Origin: Sapria himalayana
Taxonomy: Eukaryota > Streptophyta > Magnoliopsida > Malpighiales > Rafflesiaceae
Assembly: GCA_029783825.1 (NCBI GenBank)
Contig: JAREIK010002254.1
Coordinates: 1,271,169-1,335,168, forward strand
Direction of reading: 5' to 3'
DNA length: 64,000 nucleotides
The notes beneath the pieces are model-generated. The model did not search any database. It was not told where the DNA came from and saw only the letters and a program-made list of their open reading frames with translations. Both the position numbers and the translations under genes were made by a program. Shown here piece by piece: positions 32,190 through 44,419 of the stretch; the first letter of the stretch is position 1; each line of letters opens with the position of its first letter.

Positions 32190-33290
32190 AATAAACTTAA
32201 TGTAACTTTGTGAGGGTACAAAAACTTATAGTTATTTGATACGATCACACAACCTATTTGAGAAAGGATTTTTTGACCAATGTAAGTATATGAGTTGTAT
32301 AATTAATAAAATACAAGTGAGTCTTGATATTGATCACATATGGAATATTTGATAGTTTGGTCGATCAATAATAAACTAAGACTTTACAAATTAAATAGAT
32401 ATACTTAATCTTAGAAAATATGTTTATACTCTAGGGTTGGCACATTTACATGTACATGATGATGTTTCTTCATATTTAGTTCATATTATATTTAGTTATT
32501 AGATGAAAGGTATATTAGTATGAAAATACTTATATGCCCTCTAGACATGAAAGGTGTCCAGCATCCATTGTACTATCACTATCAAAGATAATCTCTTTAT
32601 ATTTGTTTCATTGGTATTTCAAATTCAAAGTATCATAATGATCTATGAAATGGCCATTATCACATGTACTTCTTTTAGGTAATATGTCAATTACCCTTAA
32701 TGATTATTCTGAGTATGTACATATATTCTCTAATCTTTAATTATCTCAATGACTTGAGATAATGCAGTACTAAATTTATTTGTTTTTTTTTGACTTCATG
32801 TGTATCATACGCATGATAATTAAACATGTGTATTCTCAAGAATTTCACCTATATAAGTAATATATAAGAGAATAATTCATAGGGCTATCACCACCATATG
32901 AGTCTCTCTTTCTTGCAAGTGTCCCATGACATACCGATTATTATCTTTCATGACTAAAACATGACTCACAAAGTATGATGAAGCTCTAAGGTAAGAAGTT
33001 CTACTTAACCTCACATTACTCTAAGGTTAGTTCATCTTGATATTACATAATAGAGATAAGTCATTAATATATTCATGATTTTACCTTTGTGAGCATCATA
33101 CTTGCAATAATTAATATACCTTGAATTTGAATTTTCACATATTATTTTATCTCACTTTATAAAATTAGAAGGATTATTTCTTCTTTTTATTAGAATCATA
33201 TGAGTATGTCCCTTGATATACTTATCATCATTTGTTATGACCAACATACATAAACCAACTTATTCATAAAAATCTTATTTTTTTGGTTTG
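32190..33290 (+). repeat. LTR-like dispersed repeat R4, copy c
   Basis: The third direct R4 copy: GAGGGTACAAAAACTTATAG, TATTAGTATGAAAATACT, CTAGACATGAAAGGTG, AATTACCCTTAATGATTATT, ACTTGAGATAATGCAG, GTGTCCCATGACATACC and CCAACATACATAAACCAACTT. Spacing to the other copies is ~3.4-3.7 kb. Confidence 0.65.
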
Positions 33291-33439
33291 TATGTCCCTA
33301 GGCATGAATACCATATTTAGAGATGATGATTTCTTCATTTAGTTAGTATGGGAGAAATGATAGGGTGAACCATTAAATAGAAAGTGAGGTTTCTTGGTAC
33401 TTAGATACTAATCACTACTCAATTCTATCACATAATAAT

Positions 33440-33800
33440 TACATGAATCTTGATATTTTACAATGATATAAATCATATGAGTCAACATGTATTGTGTTGT
33501 CTCAGATGACACGAGATCTATTGACACCTCTTGTGTCGAGCATAACATCAAAGTCTGCTTTTTTTGCAACCAATGTCATTTTGGATAAGAGATTGAGACT
33601 ACTGTCAGATATCATTAGACACTAGCATACATGAAGTTGAGATAATTTGAGGTTGGGCATCTAAAATGGGGCTGGAACAAGAGTGAAAGAGTTACTGGCA
33701 TATGAAAACTCGTATGACTTTGAAGATGTTGAGCTAACCACTAGTGATACTATCAGATACTTACGTGATGATGATCAGTTGCATACTTACACCGAATGAT
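33440..33800 (+). pseudogene. hAT transposase C-terminal dimerisation domain, fossil
   Basis: The + strand reads MNLDILQ then KSYES before MTRDLLTPLVSSITSKSAFF and ATNVILDKRLRLLSDIIRH (33506-33622, stop at 33623). This matches the hAT dimerisation signature, usually LDILxWWK...P-x-L-x-x-x-A-R-D-x-L-x-x-P-x-S-x-x-x-S-E-x-x-F-S followed by R-x-x-L-x-P/D. The Trp pair is lost and the S-E reads S-K. A further frame downstream reads VKELLAYENSYDFEDVEL, in the position of the short hAT C-terminal tail. The catalytic DDE/RNase-H fold and BED zinc finger are not present upstream, where R4 copy c lies. Confidence 0.65.
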
Positions 33801-34109
33801 ATTTAGATTGAGCTTTATTATGATTGATGATTGTTATTATGTGTACTTGAATACTTAAGTTATTTTAATTTTGGTTGGATCAAATATTTGATATTTTTTT
33901 AACTAGTTTTGTTTATTAAAATTTTTGTTAATGATTTTATTTTATTTTGATTTGTGATTTATATGAATTGTGATAATTGAAATAATATCGTAATAGTAAC
34001 TCTAAAGTTTAACTCATCATGGTCAATGGGTAACTTAAAATTTTTAATTTACAAAATTAATATTTATAAATTAAAATCATAAAGACAAATTGGTGACTGC
34101 TTGATGGTC

Positions 34110-34372
34110 GGCTAGTTTGGATAATGGCAGCGATAGTGGGCTGCACTACATGTAGCCTCCAGGCATGACTCGACATGACCCACCACAACCCACTCCAAAT
34201 TTGCCAAGAACTAGGCTAATCAGGTTATGCCGAGTTGGTATTAATCAAGCCATGTCGTGCCTAGCACGACATGGCTACCTTACCGAGACTTGCCCATCAC
34301 AACATGATGGCCCAACTATGCCACCAAAAAATGGGTCATGCTGGCATGACACAGCTCATTTGGCACCTTTAA
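34110..34372. mobile_element. eroded GC-rich hAT-type MITE
   Basis: A GC-richer block with GCATGACTCGACATGACCC, CATGTCGTGCCTAGCACGAC and a right end TTGGCACCTTTAA, recalling the termini of the complete MITEs (..TTGACACCTCTA). The left end is not clear. It sits directly against the broken end of the TNP2 fossil. Confidence 0.4.
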
Positions 34373-34386
34373 GTTTTATTTTTTAT

Positions 34387-35463
34387 GGACATCCATGATG
34401 ATAAAGTATTTAGTGTAATAATTACTGGCCATGAAGAGTATTATTGGCAAGATTGTCCAAATGGCTAAAATTCATTTGTGCACAACCATAATCTAATATT
34501 TTTACTTTCATCTACACAATATGGATGAATATTATCAAAATATTTTCAAGATGGAGAATTAGAGCAATGCTGCATCATGGTTTATTCAGTAGTATGCTCT
34601 TTGTGTTAACTCGTGTCATTATTAGTAGATTTATATGCCAATAATCTTTTCAAATGAGGAGTCAATGGGAAGTAGTGCATCTTATTATGAAGAACATTTG
34701 TTTTTTGCCTTTTACATGCAATATGTAGTTTGTACCTAAGATTGTTATAGAAATTATAAGCAATTACTTTACAATCTTCACCTCAATATATCATGTAGTA
34801 ATTAATGTAGCAATGTATTTTTTTCTATAGGCAAACCCAAATCTCATTATAACTTCTTCTTACTATAAAAGCTATTTGACATGATGTTATTCGTTGGTAA
34901 TAATTAAGATAATAACTCACATATTTCATAAAAATATCTTTCCAAAAAATAATATTTTGCCTTTAAATTCAAAAGTCTGACCATCACAAACAACCTTGAG
35001 TGGCCATACAGATTACATGGCCAATCTTCTTCTTCTTATGCTTTGATCATTTTATAAAATTCTTTCGTTGTTGATTTTGAGATATCATTAGTAACATCAT
35101 GATTGAATGAAGGACCAATGACATGCTTTAACTTGGCTTCACTTGCATTGTTGGGAATGGTGTATCCCATTGCAACATTTGAATCAATACTTCTAAGTAC
35201 ATAATATATTTTTATTTGTAGCACAACTATTTTCCCATATTTATATCAAATATAATAGTCTCTAACAAATCTATTTTTCGCAAGATGAAATTATACTATG
35301 TCCACATCTTAAAAATTCTGATTCTGATATTTATGTCATTAGATGAGCATCTTATATTCATTCCATTCATTATTAAGGTTGCTTTTTAGAAAAGCCAAAC
35401 AAACTCTACAATACCTGCTACAAACTCATTATTCAAAATCTCATCTCTTAGTCCGATATTCAT
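34387..35463 (-). pseudogene. CACTA (En/Spm) TNP2 transposase fossil, N-terminal half
   Basis: On the - strand from an ATG at 35461-35463: ILNNEFVAGIVEFVWLF and MNGMNIRCSSND mark the transposase-associated zinc-binding domain (family FVxGVxEFxxFA...M-x-G-x-x-I-R-C-P-C). Then STTKEFYKMIKA, RLLNLKAKYYFLERYF and LLPTNNIMSNSFY correspond to the usual KFYKLL, RLLxLKS and LPxxNxxPxSFYE blocks. KRQKTNVLHNKMHYFPLTP and HLKRLLAYKSTNN match the F-P-L-x-x-R-L-x-R-L-Y block, and NIRLWLCTNEF, PFGQSCQ, YSSWPVIITLNTL the VRLGLCTDGFxPFG...Y-S-x-W-P-V core. It breaks off at ~34387. Stops are frequent. The open piece 35036-35224 is part of it. Orientation agrees with the CACTA-type terminus at 37573. Confidence 0.8.
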
Positions 35464-35897
35464 TCATTGTAAATTAGTTTGTATAATATTTTTAATTCCT
35501 ATAACATATAATATCAATGTATATTGAATAATAATAATGTAAATAATGATTTATTTGTAATAAACTTGTAATAACATATTTATGACATTTCATAAATGTT
35601 ATAAAAATATTGTACTCACATCATTAATAGGTAAGTTTGCATTAAAATGATATAATTGGGATTGCATTAAAATGTGATAATAACAAAAATTACATAAAAA
35701 CAAAATATAATCAAACATTCTAAAAAGTCAAATTAAAATTATTTTGGAAAAAAATATTAATATCACATAAAAGTATTGCACTTCTCAACATGTATGAACA
35801 TGAAATTGTAGAGAATGTTTACTTTTCAAACATTTAGTCAGTTGATACTCACAAACATGATAAAGTACATTGATCTAAATTCATTAAAAACTTATTT

Positions 35898-35943
<46 letters not shown>

Positions 35944-37099
35944 TAAATAAATAAATAAACACACACACACAAACACTAATATATTTATACATAATAGGCT
36001 AAATTTATTTGGAAGCATAGAAGAGAATGAATTTGATAGAAAATACAAAAAAAATCATTTATTGCATTTGAAAGTCAACGAAATAAAGAGCTGATGAGAG
36101 AAATCATGTTTTGGTATGTCTATGCAGAAAAAGCTATAATTGGTGTGTGTAAACAGAGATCTATATAACATTATGTATTTGATATATGTATTATCTTGGT
36201 TTGGAAAGCACATTTCTTGTATAACTAGGAATGTAAGGTTAGTGACATTAATTAAAACAATCACGTTATGTAACATAATGCTATATTTGAAGAAAGATTT
36301 ATATTGTGTGTGATATGTGCACATGATCAAAAATATTTAATCATTAGGTGATACTTTCTCATAGAGTATACCTCCTAATTATTGGGACTTTGGATTAATT
36401 TTTCTTGAATCAATTTTTTATAAGAAATAATACTCTTTGATTTCAAGATTATATGCATGTAGAAGTTTAAAGTTGATAGGATTATAATGTTGTGATGTAA
36501 AAAGTTGTATCTGAGCTAGTATATTTTTTTCAATTTAGTTTATATATGAAAGACCACAATATAAAAATATGTTAATGGTAATAGATTCACTCTTGAAATG
36601 TGTAAAAAAAGTGATCGTTCAAGAATTTAATTATTTTTTTCATTTCGGATTAATTAAACCAACAAATTTAGATTCTATTATATCTGGGGTTTATCAAACT
36701 ATTAAAAAATGATTACATGAATCATATGGGATTAAGTGCTCTTGTATTTCTTTGATCTCACTAAATTAAGGTTTCATAATAAATGATACCTTTAAAACTA
36801 AAACCATGTAGAAACTATAAGAACTAAAATATTTTATATAATAGTGATCATTAAAAAAATAATAATGCCAATACTTATAATTATGCCAAGTAAAATACAA
36901 CAACAAAGGTAATGTCTAAATAGAGATGATAAAACTAAGAATTCAACTAAGTATATATGGGTAGATGAAGTAAATTAAATTTTATAGTTCATTGATAGAT
37001 GATTATGGCAATGAACACAAGTATGGAGGAAAATGACCTTGATAAGGTTGATGGGTGATGAAAGATTAGTAATAATTTTTCTCAAACCCTAAAATGATT
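35464..37099 (-). other. spacer inside the presumed CACTA remnant; (GT)19 at 35901-35938
   Basis: It lies between the TNP2 start and the subterminal region of the CACTA end. It holds a perfect (GT)19, then (AATA)n and (CA)n at 35941-35970. No coding signal was seen. That it belongs to one element is inferred from orientation only. Confidence 0.4.
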
Positions 37100-37573
37100 T
37101 TTTGAATGGATGGAGTGTTCTTCGAAAAAATATTAACATCAAATAGTAATGGAATAAGTTTATGTTTCAAAAGTAGAAATGTAATTTAATTCCATTACTG
37201 AATTTATTAAAGTCTAATAGCAACGAATTGACATTTCATTTCAAAAAATCCAATGGAATTCCATTTCATCGCTAAATTTTTGAAATGAATCCGCAATCTA
37301 TTTCAAAAATAATTGAAATATGATACATTTACATCACTTTTTTTTGAGAAATTATTTTTAAAAATAAATACATGTAGAATTAGAATTTTTCATTGCTAAA
37401 TATCATGCAAGGTAATCCGCTAATGACCTCTCATTATAATAATGATGGAAGGTTAAACTATTTCAATTTCTGTCTCTAATTCTATTTCTAATTACATTTC
37501 CATTTAATGTGAAATAATCCCCGCTTTCCAATAGTGACGGATTATTATTCCGTTTCTAAATTTTGTAGTAGTG
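37100..37573 (-). mobile_element. CACTA element 5' terminal region
   Basis: Read on the - strand the segment begins CACTACTACAAAATTT at 37573, a classical CACTA terminus. It contains subterminal motif repeats: ATTCCATT/AATGGAATT, CGCTAAATTT, GAAACGG and CCGTCACTATT/GACGGATT in both orientations. Subterminal repeats of 10-20 bp are typical binding sites for TNP1-type proteins. The partner terminus was not found to the left. Confidence 0.6.
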
Positions 37574-37859
37574 TTTCTTTCAATTTATTATCCGTTCAAT
37601 TTTGTTTTTAACTTTAGAAATAGAATTGGGCATCTCTTTTTTTCATTTCTATTGCATCATTTTATTTTAAAATGATGAAATACATGCACTATTCTAAAAG
37701 ACTTATATTTCAATCAAAATGATGGGATTGAGCATCAATTTCAATCAAAAAATGGTCAATTTTTTGGGTTTATAAAAAAGTGTGTGCGTAGAGAAATGAT
37801 ATATGCAAAATGCCTAGAGAAATGATAGAGTTGAAATATCATGAATATCACACAAGTAA
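37574..37859. other. no gene seen
   Basis: A short AT-rich spacer outside the CACTA terminus. Confidence 0.3.
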
Positions 37860-39570
37860 ACACAAAATTCCATATATATTAAGAACGACACAATTAAAAT
37901 GATGGTGAATATTTGAAATTATCAGAAGTATATGTTAGATAATAAAAATTCTACTATTAGAATTTCAGAGAAAATATATTTCTAATTGTACACAATCACA
38001 TTATTTTATATTGAATAATTTCAAATTGTTAATACAAGATAATTGATATAAGCAAATGACATTCTTCAAAAACTATAAAAGTTTGTGTAGAATAGTTTTA
38101 AATAAGAAATTAATTATATTCTAATGAAATATTTAAATATCTTACATTGTTTATATTCCAATGCTTTGTATTGTCAACCAAATATTACTGTTAACCTATA
38201 ATCAAGTGAATTCCAAAACTATCAAGATTAATCATTGATTCAACAATGTTTTTCAAATTCTTGCTCAAATTCAACTCATATCGATTAGGAATTAAGTTAT
38301 TATTAATACATTTTTGTTCATTATTTATTTCAAATTCAAGTTGCAATCTTCTAATTTTCATAAATTGCAATGTCATCCTCTTATAGCATTCATTAGTGAT
38401 ACCACTGTATTTCCAAAATTACTTATATCATTAGAAAAACGTTCAAGCAATGCATAAAATATTAGCATAAGTGATAAAAATGAAAGAAAATTTATCATAT
38501 GTATCACTAGGTTAGGTAAAATTAATATATATATATCAAAATATTAGGAATGAAGTTATTATTAATTCAAGATAATTGTTGCATGATTAAGCATTACCAA
38601 ATGTGAATTGCAAGTTAATTAGTTTTAGTTTTACATTATGAACCTTAGGGTTCTTCAATATTATGAATTTTCTCTACGTAGAATTATGAAGATAACAAGT
38701 AAATAGAAATCCTTGGAGTTAAAAATTTGGATTACACTAATTCCAAGACTAATAAATGTTCACAGTTTTAGTTTTGTATATAGAAATGTGGCTCATGTAC
38801 TAATCGAATGGATCTCATAGATTTCGGAACTGGCTTATACTAAAAGTTATTTAAAATTATTTTCTTGATTTGTATCCTTTTGTTATTTTAATAATAATTT
38901 TTTATAATGAGCTGAATTGCAAAAATATATTTTTTATTTGTTATGCTCGTAGAAGATTCAGTGCATAGAGATTGGATTATGCACAAAAGATTGAATCTTT
39001 ATTACCCATAAAATATATTTTTGTTGTTCATAATCTACATCTAGAAATAATTAGATACCCTATCGGCAAGATTGCAGAACTAGATTTTAGTGAGTGTATA
39101 TTGATTATAATGTATAGTAAAATTCTATCTTCTAGTATTAGTACACTTGAGTATAATGAAAATGACCAACATGGTATAATTATTGTGTAATGACTTATAA
39201 AATAAAATATATTATAGTTATTATAAACACTATTACTCTTAATCTTGAAATAGTTTTTATTTATGTATTCTTATTAATAGTATTTTGATTGATAAATGGT
39301 GGTGGTGGAGTCTAGAATAGAATTTAAAATTTTATGAATTGGATAACTTTATCAAGTATATGGTAAATATTAATTGGTAATACAAATCGTGCCCTATAAA
39401 AAAAGATTTATGATACCTCATTAAGGATTGATGAAACCTCTATAATTAAATTGATTATGATTATGAATATTTATTTTATAATAAACAAATTTAAATCAAA
39501 AAAAAATAATGGAAACTGAACTGATTGATTTTTAAGTAAATTAATGTTAAATTTCTAGTTTTAAGAATAT
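37860..39570 (-). repeat. dispersed repeat R1, copy e (longest, inverted)
   Basis: In reverse complement this copy runs through everything seen in copies a, b and d (~1.7 kb) without the copia insertion, so it gives the reference order. It includes a 61-codon frame at 38191-38376 (-), MTLQFMKIRRLQLEFEINN at its start, preceded in another frame by MLIFYALLERFSNDISNF. Both have counterparts in copy b. I cannot name the protein. The + strand frame 38972-39190 is an antisense shadow. Confidence 0.85.
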
Positions 39571-39653
39571 AAATAAAGCATAGACATTGGTTAGACGATG
39601 CCAATCCATTGTAACATCTTCATCTTTCTTATAAACTAGATATATTAAATATG

Positions 39654-40085
39654 CTAGAGGGAAATATTATCAGGTCTACTTGGATCAGGTAGACTAATAT
39701 ATTAAATTAGTTCTAAAAAATCAATTTAATTAAAAAATAAGTTCAATTTAATTTAATTTTGGATTATTTATTTATTGTGTTTAAATTTAATGACATATAA
39801 TTTTTTGTAATATTTTTATGTCTGTAGTCTTTTGTCATTTAGCAGCTTACATAAAGTGGCAGTAGATACAATAATAATTAATAAATAAATTGTGAGGTTT
39901 TTTTGAATGTTTTTGAGTGTCATGTGGAACAAAATAGGAGAGAGAAAAAAGAAATGAAAAGAGAGAAAAATAAAGAAAAAAAATGAAAAAAAAAATTTTA
40001 AAGAAAAACTAATTGAAGAGGAATTGGGTGAATTATCTAAGTCATTCTTAAAGGTTAAAACTTATAGTAACTATTTTTGAGAAAC
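39654..40085 (+). repeat. dispersed repeat R2, copy b
   Basis: It is homologous to 1043-1480 with the same block order, starting CTAGAGGGAAA and containing TACATAAAGTGGCAGTAGA and GTGGAACAAAATAGGAGAGAG. No copia gag follows this copy. Confidence 0.6.
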
Positions 40086-41084
40086 ATTAAGTTTTTTGAA
40101 AAACTTGTGTCAGAGGAATAGTTTTTCTTATTGGGTTTTCTAATTGCTTTTTACCTTTCTGTGGTTGTGGTGGAGGTTTGGTGGTGAGTGGATGGTGAGA
40201 TGAATGTGTCAAACATATGATCAAGTTGCTAAGATTTATCATCGAAATGCATAGTACTTGATATAATTTGGTGGGATCCAAAATAATATTCTGCAAACTA
40301 AAATAAAATCAAATATTTTAGTTATAATCTATTTTATCATCAAGATTCATCTATACAATGAATATTTTCCTACTATCAATAATAGATATCCTAATAATTA
40401 AGATACTAGTTTCAATACAAGTGAATAATATTTAACTCTTTTATCATGGTCTGATATTTTACTAGATGAATAATGACCTGGAAGGAGATATGGGCATCCT
40501 AGTATTATAAAGTGAAGAAATAAAAATATAAAAAAATAAATAAAAATTGAGTATAATAAAATATATGAGAATTGGTATTGAATACAACTCATATGCTTCT
40601 TTTTCAATCCATATAGAAGATAAATATCAAACAAATTGACTATGTAATCTTTAGATTTCTTTGAAGACTATTAATGTTTGAGTTAGTTTTGTTTTTTTTA
40701 ATTTGAAAGTATCTGAGATGTGAGCTACTCTCAAATCATATGTAATGTGATTTTATTTGCATATATTTATTTTTCAATAATAAAATTATATTTCTTTTCC
40801 ATTTTCCTTCTTTTTCTTCCCTTCTCAAAGACCGCACAAAAAGTTAGGGAGGAAGACAATGGCAATGTTGCATGAATAATATTGGTAAAATTGATCACTT
40901 GAGATTGAGAGGATAATGGGGCAAAACCTTCTTAAGTTCATGGTTTTGTTAATATTTATTCTTAGTTAGTTATTTTTCTAAGTAACTATTGTGCAATTAC
41001 TCGAATATTAATATATTGGATCTCATAAAAATTTTAAATTTAAATTGATTTTAGTAAAACATAATATTAGGATTGGAATCATAA
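40086..41084. other. no gene seen
   Basis: AT-rich sequence. Frames at 40087-40296 and 40398-40634 (-) have no family signature. Confidence 0.3.
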
Positions 41085-41390
41085 TCATTTGATAATTCAT
41101 TGTATCACAAGTATATATTAGAAGTCCTTGTATTACATGTAGATATTAGAAGTCCTTCTATTGCATGTATAGATTAGAAGTCATGCCTTGATGTGATGTT
41201 AAATATCTTCCTCCAAGAGTAATAATTCTTGGATTCAAGACTTATCATGTGTAGTTTCTTTATCTTTCGATAATAAGATTTTTGAGATATTAATCTCTCT
41301 CAAACCTCTTGCTAAAGAGGAATTATCATACACTATTTATGATCTCTATCTCTTCTATTTTACTAAGTAATTGGTTGTGTAATTTTTCAT
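41085..41390 (+). other. possible copia LTR R/U5 region with 28-bp repeats
   Basis: TATTAGAAGTCCTT is repeated three times at ~28-bp steps (41120-41180), followed by AATAAGATTTTTGAGATATTAATCTCTCTC, resembling the 3' part of many plant copia LTRs, and a similar piece at ~49.42 kb. It precedes the copia fossil at 41.5 kb. No matching second LTR was identified. Confidence 0.3.
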
Positions 41391-41499
41391 CTCATGATGC
41401 TTCTATACAAGATCAATAGACCAGGCTGATGACTCTCCTAGAGATTGAACTAGATGGACAATACTTATTTTTTCATCCATATGAGCCTTTTTTGGTGAT

Positions 41500-44050
41500 T
41501 GACTATTATTGATTTGTTGGGCATGCATTCTAAGCTTGGATATCTATCTTTGGGTAAGTTAAAAATTCTTGAATCAAATATTAAGGGGGTAAGATCAACT
41601 GACTATGAGATATGCTAATTTGGTAGACATACTAGAATTTTTTATCAGACATATCATGAAGGTACTAAAAAAAATTCATTTACTTTAAATCATTAAGATG
41701 TCTGGTGTATATTGAAGAATGATTACACATGATAATTCTAAGATATTTTATTAATTTAGTTAATTATTATATTACATACAGTCATTAGTTTTCAAAGAAA
41801 AATCTTAAATTTTATATTTATAAAATTTTATAAAAAATAAGAATTAAATTTGATTTGAATATTAAAATATTAAGAAATAATATTATTTGAAGATATAATA
41901 TTTCTCATAAGTTTTCTTGTTTATTTTTAGGAGCATAGGATGAATTGCTAGACATCAAATATTAGCATTCGTGTGCAAAATAGGATAGTTGGAATAAGAC
42001 ATAATATTTGATTGAGATTGTTAGGACAATTCTACTACATAAGAGTATTCTTAGGGATCCTTAAGAAACAATGGTGTTAACCACTAATTTTCTAATCAAT
42101 TAAATATTATCATATGTTCTCTTTTATATATGAGAAAAAAAAATTTTGGATGTACTTATTTTGTTTGAGGTCTTTCTTTAGATAGAAAGGAAATAGTTGT
42201 TTGCCCCATCGAGTGTGTCTTCATCAGATACTTTAATACTAATAAGGGATACAAGTGTTACTCATCAGAGATTTGAATGATCATACAAGTGCAGATGTGA
42301 TATTCATTGAAGACAAATTAATTTTCAATGACTTGATCTAAGAGAACATATTTATGAAGACTATTGTGATACAATCATTTTCAAGTCTAGTTGTTTTTCC
42401 TAGTAGATTAACATTTACTCATTCCTTGGCATAAAATACTATTAGCATAGCTGGTTTTGGGAAGTGGGTGATACTCCTTCTAGATAGTTGTGAGACTTCT
42501 CTTGAAGTTATGTTCTAGGAAAAAGAGCACAAAGTGATTGTCACACTGGACACATGATGTGAGACTTCTCAAGAAGAAATAATGAGGGTTGTGAGACTTA
42601 ATGATTTCAACATAAAAGTATATATTCTCATTTCTTTTCTGGTATTTAGTCATCCAAGGTAATAACATGCTATATTGGATAAACAAATTATAATCATTTT
42701 TAATTATACTTGAAATTTGGTTTTGAAACCTTAAGGTAAGTTAGTTATGGAATGTCAATTAAGTGTACACCATGAAATTATACCTTAGATAAAGGTTGAT
42801 TGGTTCAAGATAAGATTGGTAGTCAATGATTTATACAGGCGTATGATATTTATTAATGAGATATCTTTTTCCCAATGGTCAAAAAGATCACTATTAGATT
42901 ATTATTTTCTATTATCATATCTCAAAGATGATTGTATGTCAGCAAGATATGTTGAATTCATTATATTATGGTGATCTCGAGGAGAGCATTTATGTAGTAG
43001 GCCCTGTGTTTTACTATTCCCATGAAACATTTGGTATGAAGATTACAAAAAATTCTTTATGAATTGAATATCTCTCAGGGCATGGTTTAGTAGTTCTATT
43101 ATTTATTTACCATCATTGACCATAGAAGATGCTTGTCAAATTATTCTTGATTTTTTCAATGTGATTGTAGAAGATAATATGTGATATTAGTAGTATACAT
43201 TAATAATATTCTAATTATAAAAGATAATTATTAGGGTATATTTTAATTAAAATTATTTTTATAAACCAAGTTTTAGATAACGAATTTAGGGTGTTTTTGA
43301 TATTTCATAGGTATTGTGATATAATACTCATGGGGTATTAATTTTTTGTATCAAAAGAAATATGTTTTGGATATTTTATCATATATCAGTATGAAATAAT
43401 GTATGCATCTTGACTCACCACTTCATGTGGGTATATATTTATCCAAATGTATCAGTTTTTAATTAAGTTGATTCTATTAGATAGAGAAGAATCGTAGGAA
43501 AAATAAATTAGCTAATAATGAACAAACAAGATATTATAAATATTTTTAGTATAGTTAGTTGCTTCTCAAACATGTGAATTAAGCTCTAGGATGTTGACGT
43601 ATATGTAGAATCTCATTTAGAGATTGGGGACATAGTTGGGTAAAAACATGCTTAGGTTCTAGTTTGCCTAAGAACCTACAAGGTCTTATATTTTTCTTGA
43701 GGTAATTGTCTCATGAAAAAGTAAGAGACATATTAGTGTTTTCAAATTTAGTACAGATACAAAATACAAAGTAATGATATCAATTACATACTAGTTGTAG
43801 TGGGTCGATTACTTTTTGAAGAAATTATGTTTACCAATTTATAGGTCTATAATATTTTAATATAATAGTCAGACAACCTAACATATGATTTTCAACTCAA
43901 TTTTTTACAAGTGGATAAAGTATATTTAGGTTGATTATTATTTCATGCAAAAAAAAATTCATGCCAGTATCAATTTCTACTTAGCTATCACCAAGTAGAT
44001 TATTGACACACTCACAAAGTCTTGAATAGGAGTGATGAGGTTTGTTGCAT
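41500..44050 (+). pseudogene. decayed copia pol (pre-integrase, integrase, RT, RNase H)
   Basis: A frame series on +: GHARLGYLSLGKLKIL (pre-integrase H-x-R-L-G-H), HLIEIVRTILLH just after the integrase Glu, CVFIRYFNTNKGYKCY of the integrase C-terminus (C-V-F-L-G-Y-x-x-x-x-K-G-Y-K-C). RT traces: DMLNSLYYGDLEESIYV (D-V-K-N-A-F-L-x-G-D-L-E-E-x-V-Y-M), LGVF-YFIGI, KKYVLDILSY and CMHLDSPLHVG. RNase H end: IFNSIFYKWIKYI and DTLTKSL (T-K-H-I...A-D-x-x-T-K). The first two integrase Asp residues fall in an AT-rich 41720-41950 stretch that does not read as integrase. Stops and shifts are everywhere. Confidence 0.7.
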
Positions 44051-44419
44051 AGAGATTTATTCTTATTGTGTTAATTTTATTTAACTGATGCAATATTTTC
44101 ATAACTAATTTCTATCAATTAAAATATCTTTTAATTAAATATTTGTATATAGTTTTTAGTTAATACCAAATTTAGCAAAGCTTGAATTTATTATTATCAA
44201 TATTTTAGTATAAAATTATATCTTGAGTTTTAAATGCTGAGATTCACAAATATACAATGAATATTAAGCATAACCTAAAAATAGTGAATGAAGATATTTT
44301 GCAGGATTATGTCAAAACTTTAATATTTTATTTTCATCATATTTGTGAAGGATTAAAGAGGTGAACAACTTACATTAATTGTTCTTTCATCTTTTAGAAT
44401 AATATGTGTACATAAATTG

